A stretch of 64,000 bases of DNA from Eutreptiella sp. 'Long Island Sound 2002' (lineage: Eukaryota > Euglenozoa > Euglenophyceae > Eutreptiales > Eutreptiaceae), in NCBI GenBank assembly GCA_964036045.1, contig OZ038397.1, forward strand, positions 23,590,032 through 23,654,031, written 5' to 3'. The notes below the pieces were generated by a model. The model was given only the letters and a program-made list of their open reading frames with translations. It was not told the DNA's origin and ran no database searches. Shown piece by piece: positions 24,801 to 34,399 of the stretch. Each line of letters opens with the position of its first letter. Positions within the stretch are counted from its first letter, which is position 1. A program made the position numbers and the translations under genes.

Positions 24801-27800
24801 ACCTGAATCCCCCCACGCGTTCCTCTTTGTCAATAAAATCACGAGGCATTCTGATAATCTTCATTTCCCTCCTGCAAACAGTTGTTCAAGCGGGTGTGGG
24901 CCTGCATGGGTTGCTGAAAAAGGCACCTTTTCTGGCAATCCTTGACGACCCCCAGAGACTCTTGGGCCAAGCTTGGGTCATCATTTGGTGACAGTGGAAG
25001 TGCATAGTAACGCGCGGGGAGCCATGCGGCACCAATTAGGTCCCCCCCCAGTGGTGCTGATTGGCCCCTCAAAGGGCCTGGTAGGGCTACTGTGCGCTGA
25101 GGTGGGCAAAAAGTGGTGGGGCTATTGCGGCCACGATGCATGGATCCAGACCCGGGCCCCATTCCATTTTTTTCCTGCTACATGGACCCCCTACCTGGAC
25201 CCTCGGGGGCACGAAAAGGCTGTTATTGATTGTGCAATGGCCACATAACCCCTGCCGTATTGGGAAAACTGCAAAGTAGAAATGGCTCCATAACCCCTGC
25301 CGCAAGGCCATTGATCGAATCGACCAACCACCCAGCGTGCAATGGCTGCATAACCCCTGCCACTTCGGGGAACGAGCAAGGTGGGAGTAGCGGCGTTGTC
25401 AGCCTGGCTGGGCCGGGCCTGGCCAGCCTCGGAGGTGCTGGCCCCTTCGGAGAGGCCGCGGGTGGATGGAGAACCGGCGCTAGCGCCTCGGCTCGGCCGA
25501 TTAGGTTCCGGCACGTCAGCTCAGCGGCGGTGTCGGTCGTCCGATTCGGCCGGCCGAAGCACCGCCCAGCACTTCGGCCGGCCGAACTGCCAGGCCGCTC
25601 CGAAACACCCCTACACCCACCCCCCTCTCCACCCACCCACAAGGCAGTGCACACACAAGGCGGTGCACACACAAGGCGGTATGTGGCCACCACAGGAGTG
25701 TTGTTATTTAAGGGGGTTGCGGGGGCTGGCCCCTGCGTCGAGCGAAGTGAGCTGAAGCAAGGGGAGGTTGGGCGGTGCACACACAAGGCGGTGCACACAC
25801 AAGGCGGTGCACACGCAAGGCGGTGCACACATAGGGCGGTCTGTGGCCACCGCAGGAATCTTGATACTTAAGGGGGGTGTGGGGGCTGGTCCCCAAGTCG
25901 AGCAAAGCGAGCCGAAGCAGGGGGAGGTTGGGCAGTCTAGACACAAGGCGGTGCATGCACAAGGTGGTGCACACACAAGGCAGTCTGTGGCCACAGCACG
26001 AGTCTTTTTATTTAAGGGGGGTGCGGGGGCTGCCCCTGCGTCGAGCGAAGCGAACCATATGCTGAGCGAAGGGTTAGGGTTAGGGTAACAGTTCACCGAG
26101 CTGGTGGAACCAGTCTTGGTTTTATAACCCTCTTTAGTGTCTAGGGTGGACCTAACATGTTTGGCAAGCAGCAAGCAGCAAGCAGCAAGCAAGCAGTAAG
26201 CAAGCGAGCAGCAAGCACGCGCGAAATGGTGGAAAAATCACAGCTCCATTGTGGTGCTTCGGATTCGGCCAAAAATTTGGTGGATGCTACCCATGGGTGT
26301 GAGGGACAACCACACAAAGTATGAGCCAGAAACTCAACGGTGGCGGCCGGGAACGGGCGTCGCAAGTGCCCGACCTCCATTTCAAAATCTGCAATTTAGG
26401 GCCAAAATCAGCCTTTTTTTTGCCCAAAACCACCGTAGAACCTGCTGTAAACGGCCAAATGAAGGGAAATAGTGGCTATTGTACACATGCAGCTAGACTT
26501 CCCCGTGCCGAAGGGCCCTCTAGGGCCCTCTACCTCCACAATGTGTCCGCGAACTACCCCCAAAAGGCCCCCGAAAGCCCCAGAGTTTGTGCACATTGGC
26601 TGCCGACAGCCCCAAACCAAAAACAGACCATATCTTGGGCTACGTGGCTCAAAACGCGATTTCGAGCGCACCTAATCCACCCGCAACCACCCACTTTTGG
26701 TGGTTTCCACCCCTCAAAATTGCCCCAACAGACGCCTAGACCTCCGTACCTAGGCCCAGTGGGCTGCGGCAAGCTGCAAGAGGTAGCCCAAAGAGGTGGG
26801 GGCCAAAATGGGTCAACACGGTCCACCGGGTGCAAAAAAATGACTTGTTTGAAAAATGATCCTAGACCACATGGAATGCCATAGAAAGTTTTGGGCACAT
26901 TTTGAGCTTGTGCTTTTAGCCGTTTTAGCCCTCCTAAAATCCCAAAATGCCTTGAAAATGGGCTGTTTTGGGACAAAAAATGGGTCAAAAATGTGTTTTT
27001 CCAAAAATGATCCTAGACCATTTGGGGTGCCTAAACAAGTGAAATGAGCCCATTTTGAGCCCATTACAAGCCATTTTGGCCCCTCCAAAGTCACAAAATG
27101 TCTTGAAAATGGGCTGTTTTGCGACCAAAAATGCGTCAAAATGGGTCAAAAATGGGGTTTTCCAAAAATGATCCTAGACCATTTTGGATGCACAGATAAG
27201 TGAAATGAGACCTTTTTGAGCCCATTGCAAGCTGTTTTGGCCACCCCAGAGTAACAAAATGCCTTGAAAATGGGCTATTTTGGGACCAAAAATGAGTCAA
27301 AAATGGATCAAAATGTGTTTTTCCAAAGATACTTTTGGACTATTTGGGGTGCACAAACAAGTGGAATGAGCCCATTTTGAGGCCATGTTGAGCATTTTTG
27401 GCCCCTCTCAAGGACGAAAGGGCCTTGAAAATGGCCCAATTTGGGACCACAAATGGCTCAAAACCGGGTCAAAACCATGGTTTTCCAAAAATGATCCTAG
27501 TCCAGTTGTGTGCCCAAACGGATGAATACAGCTCATTTTGAGCCCCTTTTGAGCCACTCTCATCCACTTTCTAGTGCGTGCCTCATTTGTCGTTGAAGTC
27601 TCCTAGACAATGTTCCTTCCGGCACCAGCTCGGTCCCAATATTCAATCCTAGTAGGGTTAGGGTCACCGAGCTGGTGGAACCAGTCTTGTTTTTATAACC
27701 CTTTTTAGTGTCTAGGGTGGACCTACCAGGTTTAGCAGCAGCAGCAGCAGCAGCAGCAAGCAGCAAGCAGCAAGCAAGCAGCACGCGCGAAATGGGGAAA

Positions 27801-29442
27801 AATCAGATATCCATCGTGGTGCCTCGGATTTGGTTGAAATTTTCGTGGATGATACCTATTGGTGTGAAGTACAATCACACAAAGTTTGAGCAAAAAACTC
27901 AACGGTGGCGGCCAGGAACGGGATTCGCAAGTGGCGGACCTCGGTTTCAAAAACTGCAATTTAGGGCCAAAAACAGCCATTTTGGGGCCAAAACAGCCCT
28001 AGAACCCATTCCAAACGGCCAAATGAAGGGAAACGGTGTGTACACTTCACGTGCGGCTTGACTTCCCCGTGTCAACGAGCCCTTTGCGGCCCTCTAACTC
28101 CACCATATGTCCCGGAAACGGCCCAAAAAGGCCCCCAGAAGCCCCAAATTTTGTGTAGATTGGCTGCCGACAGCCGCAAACCAAGAGTAGGCCATATATT
28201 TGGCTACATGGCTCAAAACACGATTCCGAGGGCACCTAATCCACCCGCAATCCCCCACTTTTTGTGGTTTCCACCCCTCAGAATTGCCCAAACGGACGCC
28301 TAGACCCCCGTACCTAGGCCCACTAGGCTGCGGCAAGCTGCAAGCTCAACCCCAAACAGGTGGGTGCCCAAATGGGTTATTAGGGTCCAATAGGGGCAAA
28401 AAACTGACTTTTCTCCAAAATGATCCGAGACCATGTGTGATGCTAAAACAAGTGTTTTTGGACTGTTTTGAGCTTGTGGTGGCCCATTTTGGTCCTCTGA
28501 AAATCCCAAAATGCCTTGAAAATGGGCTGTTTTGGGACCAAAAATGGGTCAGAAATGGGCATTTTTCCAAACCTCATCCTAGACCATTTGGGGTGCACAA
28601 ACGGGTGAAATGAGCCCATTTTGAGTCCATTTGGGGGCATTTTGGCCCCTCAAAAGTCCAAAAAAGCCTTGAAAGTGGGCCTCGTGGTGATGGGGTTCAC
28701 TTGCAAGCTGATTTCACTTTGCCAAGAGCCATCAATGTGTGAATCATTCTTGGGGTTCCTCACCAGTCATAGCTGATGTTCCCTCCCCCACCAGCTCGGT
28801 CCCAATATTCAGTCTTGATTAGGGTTAGGGATGCCCTTTGAGCAGCTCAGCAAGCCACAAAGCATTTTGTGCATATAGGTGGGTTTGGCTTCCTCAAGGG
28901 CCACATGGAGGTGGGGGGTGTATCGCAGCCAGCCGGCTCTTCAGCCGGCCGGAACACTGCCCGGCACTTCGGAGGGCCGAGTTGGCCGGCTGGAGCACCG
29001 CCCGGCTCTTCGGCTGGCCGACAGCACCATTGGTAACATCACTTTCGGCCGAGGCTCAGCGCCATTCCATTCCGATGAGCTAGAGGCCGCAACAATGGCC
29101 ACAACAGGCAGCGCCGTGGTGATTGGGCCCACGGTCGCCCAGTCCTCCAGCCCCGGAGGACCAACAAGTGCAGCGGTGTGCGCGCGCATGTCGAACGCCG
29201 CGTTGTGCTCAGTGCATCGCAAGAGCCTGTGTTAGGACGGTACACCCCCCCCCCCCTCTCCTGGGGTCCCTCAGCAAGGGTCTGATAGAGCACGCGCACA
29301 TGCCTTCTAGTTGCTCATACTCCTCCCGACACACACAACCCCTGTTCATGCGGCTGCTTGCAGGTGCTCTGAGAAGTACGGTACAGACTGGGACCGATAC
29401 TGCAAGGAAGTGCCCTACATCTTTATCCCATACGTGTTCTAG
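15582..29442 (+). CDS. ERG4: Delta(24(24(1)))-sterol reductase (ERG4 family), nine exons, 5' exon missing
   Basis: NADPH-dependent membrane enzyme of the endoplasmic reticulum that reduces the C-24(28) double bond in the final step of ergosterol-type sterol synthesis. Exons: 15582-15839, 16705-16885, 18129-18271, 20573-20743, 22196-22274, 23212-23362, 23810-23928, 24591-24750, 29364-29442. All phases agree and give 446 residues plus TAG, close to the usual length of about 470. Family landmarks in order: [83 protein letters not shown], and the C-terminal FIPYVF. Eight or nine hydrophobic segments fit a polytopic protein. The DLFMG and carboxyl-end patterns fit ERG4 better than the related C-14 or C-7 reductases. 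The start codon was not found: the first exon seen begins mid-protein at a good acceptor. Confidence 0.94.
16705..16885 (+). CDS. ERG4: ERG4 exon b
   Basis: Acceptor GCTCGCAG|ATT, donor CTCG|GTGTCA. It encodes [14 protein letters not shown] and [20 protein letters not shown], the second conserved loop and the following membrane segment. It ends with the first base of a Gly codon completed by exon c. Confidence 0.94.
18129..18271 (+). CDS. ERG4: ERG4 exon c
   Basis: Acceptor CACGAACAG|GC, donor CTCGG|GTGTGC. It encodes a membrane segment and the signature [20 protein letters not shown], the most diagnostic ERG4-family motif. Confidence 0.95.
18943..19299 (+). repeat. Poly-G-ended dispersed repeat, full-length copy A
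   Basis: About 345 bp plus a run of 12 G. It begins CACCTGGGCC and ends GGAATGTCACACAGGGGG. It matches, over its whole length, the minus-strand copy at 5523-5866. It lies inside an ERG4 intron. It carries no conserved open frame, so it is probably a non-autonomous element. Confidence 0.85.
19960..20135 (+). repeat. CAACCGCC-type minisatellite
   Basis: Irregular repeats of CCAACCGCCA and CCACCAACC in an ERG4 intron. GTTAAGGACCG copies flank it on the left (about 19930) and right (about 20189 and 20199), with an inverted GGTCCTTAAG at about 19909. Confidence 0.85.
20573..20743 (+). CDS. ERG4: ERG4 exon d
   Basis: Acceptor CCCTCTCAG|ATT, donor CACAAG|GTGTGA; 57 codons. It encodes [14 protein letters not shown], then two hydrophobic segments ending [11 protein letters not shown]. 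Confidence 0.95.
22196..22274 (+). CDS. ERG4: ERG4 exon e
   Basis: Acceptor TTTCCGCAG|GGA, donor TCGG|GTGTGC. It encodes [20 protein letters not shown], continuing into a membrane segment FWNMSG completed by the next exon. Confidence 0.94.
23212..23362 (+). CDS. ERG4: ERG4 exon f
   Basis: Acceptor GCGCTTAG|GG, donor AACAG|GTGTGC. It encodes [12 protein letters not shown], a luminal loop, and the membrane segment [20 protein letters not shown], the family's DTANxQKN motif. Confidence 0.95.
23810..23928 (+). CDS. ERG4: ERG4 exon g
   Basis: Acceptor CTATTGCAG|G, donor CACAG|GTCTGC. It encodes [20 protein letters not shown] and then [16 protein letters not shown], the conserved cytosolic loop before the catalytic C-terminal part. 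Confidence 0.95.
24591..24750 (+). CDS. ERG4: ERG4 exon h
   Basis: Acceptor TCTCTCTCAG|GT, donor GAAAG|GTCAGT. It encodes [20 protein letters not shown], a Gly-rich turn, and the last large membrane segment ([16 protein letters not shown]) with the RDMER that opens the C-terminal loop. Confidence 0.95.
25649..26070 (+). repeat. Triplicated module with GCACACACAAGGCGGT units
   Basis: Three tandem modules (25649-25776, 25777-25938, 25939-26070). Each has two to four 16-bp GCACACACAAGGCGGT units, then GTGGCCACC, a TTTAAGGGGG box, and GCGGGGGCTG...CGAGCGAAGC. It lies in the last ERG4 intron, directly before the first TTAGGG tract. Confidence 0.9.
26071..26087 (+). repeat. Interstitial TTAGGG tract 1
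   Basis: GGGTTAGGGTTAGGGTAAC, about 2.5 telomere-type units, 8 bases before the first terminal-inverted-repeat element. Confidence 0.8.
26095..27634. mobile_element. TIR element, copy 1 (1,540 bp)
   Basis: Left end ACCGAGCTGGTGG, right end GCACCAGCTCGGT: 13-bp terminal inverted repeats with one mismatch. Internal order is a CAAGCAG-rich tract, a unique part, then about five tandem units of roughly 160 bp. It is homologous through most of its length to copy 2. No transposase frame is recognised, so it is non-autonomous or satellite-like. Confidence 0.8.
26851..27600 (+). repeat. Tandem repeat of about 160 bp inside TIR copy 1
   Basis: Landmark CCAAAAATGATCCTAGACC recurs, with variation, near 26851, 27001, 27161, 27322 and 27484. 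Each unit also has a GGGCTGTTTTGGGACCAAAA-like stretch. Copy 2 keeps only two units (near 28413 and 28565). Confidence 0.88.
27653..27664 (+). repeat. Interstitial TTAGGG tract 2
   Basis: TAGGGTTAGGGT lies exactly between the two TIR copies. Confidence 0.75.
27666..28800. mobile_element. TIR element, copy 2 (1,135 bp)
   Basis: Left ACCGAGCTGGTGG and right CCACCAGCTCGGT are perfect 13-bp inverted repeats. It starts with a CAG trinucleotide tract (27734-27781). Its shorter length relative to copy 1 is mainly due to fewer 160-bp units. Confidence 0.82.
28819..28830 (+). repeat. Interstitial TTAGGG tract 3
   Basis: TTAGGGTTAGGG lies 18 bases after the right end of TIR copy 2. Confidence 0.78.
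28925..29025. repeat. GGCCGGCC-rich palindromic repeat
   Basis: Repeated CGGCCGGCCGAAGCACCGCC-like hairpin sequence. A related block lies at 25535-25605, so the TIR pair sits between two such blocks in the same intron. Confidence 0.6.
29364..29442 (+). CDS. ERG4: ERG4 exon i (terminal)
   Basis: Acceptor GCTTGCAG|G; the first base completes an Arg codon from exon h. It encodes [20 protein letters not shown] and ends IPYVF-TAG, the standard family C-terminus. It lies 4.6 kb from exon h; the intervening intron is filled with repeats listed separately. Confidence 0.95.
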
Positions 29443-29763
29443 TTCCTCTGTACAATGCTGCAAGGCGCGGCTGTAATCGACTGCGATGCAGAGGGGGAGA
29501 TGCTTGATTTTGGTACATGAGGCCTGTCGTTCAGATTCTGTCGATGCGATCATAGTGTGTTTAGCAGCACAGTGCATCCAAGTGCCAAAAACTGCTCTGT
29601 GTGTGTGTGTGTGTGCGTTTGCACGGTTGTTCCACGTGCACTGTGTGGGGATTGACCAACTCATGTGGTTTCTGACCCGATTCTGTCTATTCGTGCCGCT
29701 GGTGCTGCGCTGTCAGTCCTATTGCTGACTCTCGGCTGTGAGAGCAGACTGGTTTGTTGTGCT

Positions 29764-29822
29764 TGCGTGCGTGCGTGCGTGCGTGTGTGCGTGCGTGTGT
29801 GGTGTGCGTGCGTGCGTGTGTT
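29764..29822. repeat. GTGC/GT microsatellite
   Basis: GCGTGCGTGCGTGTGTGC-type repeats about 320 bp after the ERG4 stop. Confidence 0.9.
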
Positions 29823-30733
29823 TGTGCCTTCATGACGATGTCACCCTCATTATTTTTTGAATGGCCAGACGAGAAGCTGAGCTGCCCGGTGCCCCGTTTG
29901 CCTGCAGGGCTTTGTGTCGGGAGCCTCTTACATAGTGTGTGTTTGTGCGGAAAGGTGGCCAGTTGCGAAGATTTCGGCGGCGCGACGAGGCTGCACGGTT
30001 ACCGAGCCGCGTTGTGCCCTGTGCGTGCTCGCCTGTGTGCGGGTGCGGCCTGCCTGATCCGTGGGAGCAGAGGAGAGGCCTGGGACAGGATGTGGCTACA
30101 GCGGTCTGCTGGTGCCAACATCGTTGCACATTTCCACGACCCAACGGTCACAGAAAAGCGCTTGGTTGTCCCCGGGGTTGTGTTTGCGGACCAGACAGTA
30201 CACGCGGGCAACTGCTTGATTGCCCTGTGCTGTCCGCATTCGCGCTCTCTTGCGCGCACGTGCGCACGTGCGCATGTGTCTGGTGGTGTGGTGGGCCCTG
30301 TGTGCACCCACGCAGACACATTACTCCGGGCAATTTCACTGGAGCATTTCCATGCGGCAACTTTTTTTCTAGATTTTCTTCCTCAAAATACATCCATCTC
30401 ACTGTCACGCGGAAGTGTCTCAGGCATGCGCATGCATGCGCATCGCCAGCACGTCGCGCCGACAGGTGGGACCCGCCAGCCGGAGTCGTTGCGGGAGCGC
30501 ACATGCGCAGTGCGTCGCGATTGCTTTTCGGCACCGCACACGCATGGCTCGTGGCTTGACCCGCCGTGACCCGAGGGGTACACCATTTGGTCAAGAGAAT
30601 GCAGTTTGAGCTGGTTCAAAATGGTGGGTGTGCCCCCAGCTGATTTCGGGCTTGCCATTCATATTGGGACTGGCACCAGTCCTCTACCTTGGTACAACAA
30701 CAGCATGCACGTTCTTGGTTGAACTCACATCCG

Positions 30734-30818
30734 GAGAGAGAGAGAGGGAGAGGGAGAGAGTGAGAGAGGGAGAGGGAGGGGGGGGGGAGAGAGAGCGAGA
30801 GGGAGAGAGAGAGAGAGT
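30734..30818. repeat. GA-rich purine tract
   Basis: GAGAGA/GGGAGA repeats containing a run of about 10 G. Confidence 0.92.
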
Positions 30819-33800
30819 CCAAGCTAGTCTAAGCTCCATTGAAATGCACCGCATCATCAGGAGGAAGTGGGGTTTCATGCAACCTGCAACCCCCCTCAAC
30901 CCCCTCCACCTGTCCCCCTCCCCCTCTTTCCCCCAACCGGCTGGCAAACGTTTTCGTCGGCGCCATTGGCCGATCCAAAATTTTTGCCTGCTGCGGATGG
31001 CATAGGTCTATTCGCACCAGACTTGCCAACATGATTCCCAGACCACCATAAGGGATCCCGGGGCAGGGCTCTCGGGCACTTGCTTCCCACTGAGAGTGGG
31101 TCACCCTCCATTCCCCCCTGTTTTTACACCTATGCCTTCACTTTGCTCACCTTTATCAGGTGGTAGCCCCCCCTTCCTGATTTTATGTGGAGCAAGAGTC
31201 CTCTCGAGAATCGTTTGTTTCTCAGTTTACGAAAAAACATCGTCCACAGGTCCGCACACCCCTCAACAACCCTCTTTGAACCATTAGCAACCCCCAACAA
31301 CCCTGCAATCTTGCATAATCGAAGGGTCATAATACATTTTTTGGGGATTTTAATTTTTCCCCTATTGGATTCATACCTGTGCCAAAATATTCTGAGGTTG
31401 CAGAAGATTCGTCGTTGTCCAGATTTGCATGTCTCTGTTGACAGCCCGTGGACGCATTCCTCAGGTGACACGCGCAAACTGTACCAGGGCACTTGACACA
31501 GAGGTCATACATTGGCCGCAGCTTGCATTTTCATGCCTGCATCTTGTGTACTGCCACCTCAACCCCCACCATGCAGGCCAGCTATGCAAAGCGAATATCA
31601 AAAAGTGACCATAGAGAGATTGAGAACAGGTGGATGGTGCATTGGAGAATTCTTCTTGCATGCAAGCCGGGAGTCACTCAAAAATGTCGGGTGGTTGCAA
31701 GGTTTTTTATTTCTGGATTGAATGAGTAATGGCAAGGGAGAAGGCACAACGAAGTAGGGAAAAATTGCGCAGAAAGAATACATAAAGGACCAGCAGCAGA
31801 TGAAAAAAAATGCAGTTGAACTCTGTAAACATTCTTACCACTCACCGTCGCTCAAGTGCATTTCAAGCACATCAACTAGTGTTGATGGTGGCACTAGTCT
31901 CAAACACATGAATGCGAGCATGTGCCAGGCACAATACAGTGGTTACAATAAGTGGTTACAACAATGAAATAATAAAGTGCAAGGGAAGGTGGAGGCACAA
32001 CATACTTTCATTCGCAACTGCTTACAAAGGTGCAGTTGAAAGATTTGTGTTTTCGGAAATTTGCCCAATGGAAAAGCATGCATGGTAGGATGTTCTGCTT
32101 GTATCGAGGGATTCTAGTCAATTTAGTGCATTTGGGAGATGAATTTTTTTTTATTCAGGGGAATGTCCTGTAACAGACACAAGCGCAGTCACGCGGAACA
32201 GCAACTTCGGAAACTCTGATCAGTCTGATTTCGCAATAAGTCCCTTCATAGTGCTGCCAAATAACGCACTAAATAACATGAAATCAGAAATGCTTTATTC
32301 ATCATACAAACAATCATGCTATGCGACAAATATCATGAGTGCTATTTCTGTCGCGCATGCGCATTCTGCGTGATCTTGCGCACTGGTACCTGCGCACCTG
32401 CATGTCCATGCAAGATGTATTGTGACTGCTTTGGGATTGATGATTGTGCTTTGTCATCTCCAAAGTATTCCAATATTATTCTATTACGGCAACAAAACGT
32501 TGATATGTTCTAGATTTCTTTGTAAAGCTGAGGGTTTTGGATATCTTGTTAATGTGATGTAGTGCAAGACGCAAGCATACAAGGGAATACCGATTCAGAA
32601 TGTGTGAGGGTCCCATGTGGATTGTGTTTTGGTGCTGATTTTCGAAAACATTTCTTTTTGAAAGCAATTTTAAAAAATTTTCTTCTTATTTTCAAAACCA
32701 TTTTCATTTAGACTAGACAAAAAGCGATCATATCATCTAAACCATTGCATGACGTGCTATGTTCAACAGACAACCTACAAATTTTAGTTGTGTAAAACTT
32801 CAGAACACTTCAAAAAGCTTGAAAAAACATTTTGAACTGCAAAGTTTCCGAAGCATTTGCAGTGGTGTTGTGAGGTGTGTCTTCAGGAATTTCAAGGTGT
32901 TTTGTTGATTGTAGATGGATCTAAAACCGACGTCACATTGAATAGTGTAATGCAGTCAGTGTGGAAGGCATGCAATGGTGTTGTCTACAAACCTTACGGA
33001 TATGGTACATCCATTCGCCGACACAGCTTTTGTTGCACACAAAAGCTCATTCATCAAGCTATGAGCTCAAGACAAAAAAGGTGCCAGCTCATACACTTTT
33101 GTGCAACGCTAGGCACATGCATACTTGCATGCCGTAACCTCTGCGAACATCTTTGTGTTTCAAAGCACGTGGAATTGCTCCATATGACCTGCAACATTTC
33201 TTGCGGCGGTAGCAACCCGCCACCTCCATCACTTGTTCTTGAAGCTGTTTGTAGCCCTTGCACTTGTGCCAGTCTTGTTGAAGCTTCGAGCCTTGTGTCA
33301 AATGAGTTTGAGGGTACAAAACCGTGATTACACCCATTTTCGGCCCGTAGAAGGCAGGTGTAAAAACCCCTTTTTTCCATTGTTTTCTCGCTATTGTGCT
33401 TACTCCCCTAGGAAAATACGCCCACCATATATAAATTTGGCATTTGAAGGTGCTTTATCTTGTAACCCTTCTTTCTAAGGCCGTTTCCTGTGTTACCTCT
33501 TTGGCTTGATTTTTCCGCTTGTCATTTCCAGTTCAAATGAAAAATATTCTTCCTCACTTCACTGCCAGTGATGAAATGGAGATACGGCTACTTTTCGACT
33601 TTGCTTTTTTGTCAAAAACTTGCGGTCACACGACCTCTCGAAAACAGCTAACGCCAAAATCGGCGTTGGACGAACGCCGATTCCGGCCTTAGGAAAAGGA
33701 CTGGATCTTAAGGATGACCTGCTTGTGAACTGGCTGTAGCCCAAATCAAAGCATACCACAATGAACCAAATGTCTACCAGGTTCCGTCGCACGATGAAGC

Positions 33801-33865
33801 ACCGCCAACGGCGGAGCCAGCATTCAAAAAAATATTTACAGTAACAAAATATCGGAAAACATCCG

Positions 33866-34228
33866 TTACGTTTGTCCAACGTTAGAGAATGTGTCAGCAG
33901 GATCCCCCGCTGCGGAAGCTTCCGCCTTCTTCTCCTCTTCTTCTTTGTCCTGGTCTCTGTTGCTCTTCTTTGCTCCTCCGGTATCCAGTGTTGGAGGCTC
34001 TTTTCTGCTCCTGAACCGTGTGCCGAAGAAGTCTTTCAACTCCGCAATTTCGAAGTCGGTACTTTCCTCCACTATTTGCACCCCAATGCTTTCCGACATG
34101 CTCCGAGGAGGAGGTTCATCTTCGGAGCTGCTCGAGGTACCCGAATCACTTTCTGGCGAGGTCCTCTGCTTCCCTCTAGGCCTTCCTATTCTTCTGTGTG
34201 TTTTGATGATCCTCCCTTTTGAGAGGTC
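33866..34228 (-). CDS. Small acidic/basic frame with an AT-hook-like motif
   Basis: Open for 120 codons, with an internal ATG at 34099 giving 77 residues. The upstream part reads RRIGRPRGKQR, matching the Gly-Arg-Pro core of an AT-hook (minor-groove DNA binding), followed by a Ser/Glu-rich stretch. The C-terminal half is highly charged (KSNRDQDKEEEEKK). There is no ATG before the AT-hook, so if real it needs an upstream exon or belongs to a decayed element. It lies just beyond the 3' side of the retroelement on the same strand and may be a structural-protein remnant of a neighbouring element. Function is unassigned. Confidence 0.35.
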   Translation of the reverse strand, partial: DLSKGRIIKTHRRIGRPRGKQRTSPESDSGTSSSSEDEPPPRSMSESIGVQIVEESTDFEIAELKDFFGTRFRSRKEPPTLDTGGAKKSNRDQDKEEEEKKAEASAAGDPADTFSNVGQT

Positions 34229-34291
34229 TTACGAGAGTAGTGCCCGGCATGGAGTTGGTTGGTAGAGGTGGATCCTACATCTAACTTTTTG

Positions 34292-34399
34292 TCTTACTGT
34301 TCCGGTAAACGTATCACGTCTTTTGGAACAACTCATATCTTTGTGGAACCGTATAGCTGTTCCAGAAATAGCAGTCTTACTGTTCCGGTAGACGTATTT
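34292..34399 (+). repeat. Short direct repeat beside the retroelement
   Basis: TCTTACTGTTCCGGTA followed by A/G and ACGTAT occurs at 34292 and again about 85 bases later (34377), just past the 3' limit of recognisable coding sequence. It may be a remnant of a terminal repeat or an unrelated local duplication. Confidence 0.45.

Larger units (their letters stand above)
29443..33865. other. Gene-poor interval after ERG4
   Basis: The ERG4 3' UTR should start here. Contents: a GTGC/GT microsatellite (29764-29822), a GA-rich purine tract (30734-30818), and from about 31500 an AT-richer stretch without recognisable genes. A 271-codon frame at 29754-30569 begins inside the GTGC microsatellite and has no domain similarity, so I do not call it a gene. 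Confidence 0.5.

Noticed and set aside
26321-26884. 187-codon plus-strand frame in TIR copy 1
   Set aside because: The homologous part of copy 2 does not keep the frame, and no transposase motif is seen.
29754-30569. 271-codon plus-strand frame after ERG4
   Set aside because: It starts inside a GTGC microsatellite, is Cys/Arg/His-rich in the way of GC-rich noncoding DNA, and an alternative overlapping frame is equally open.
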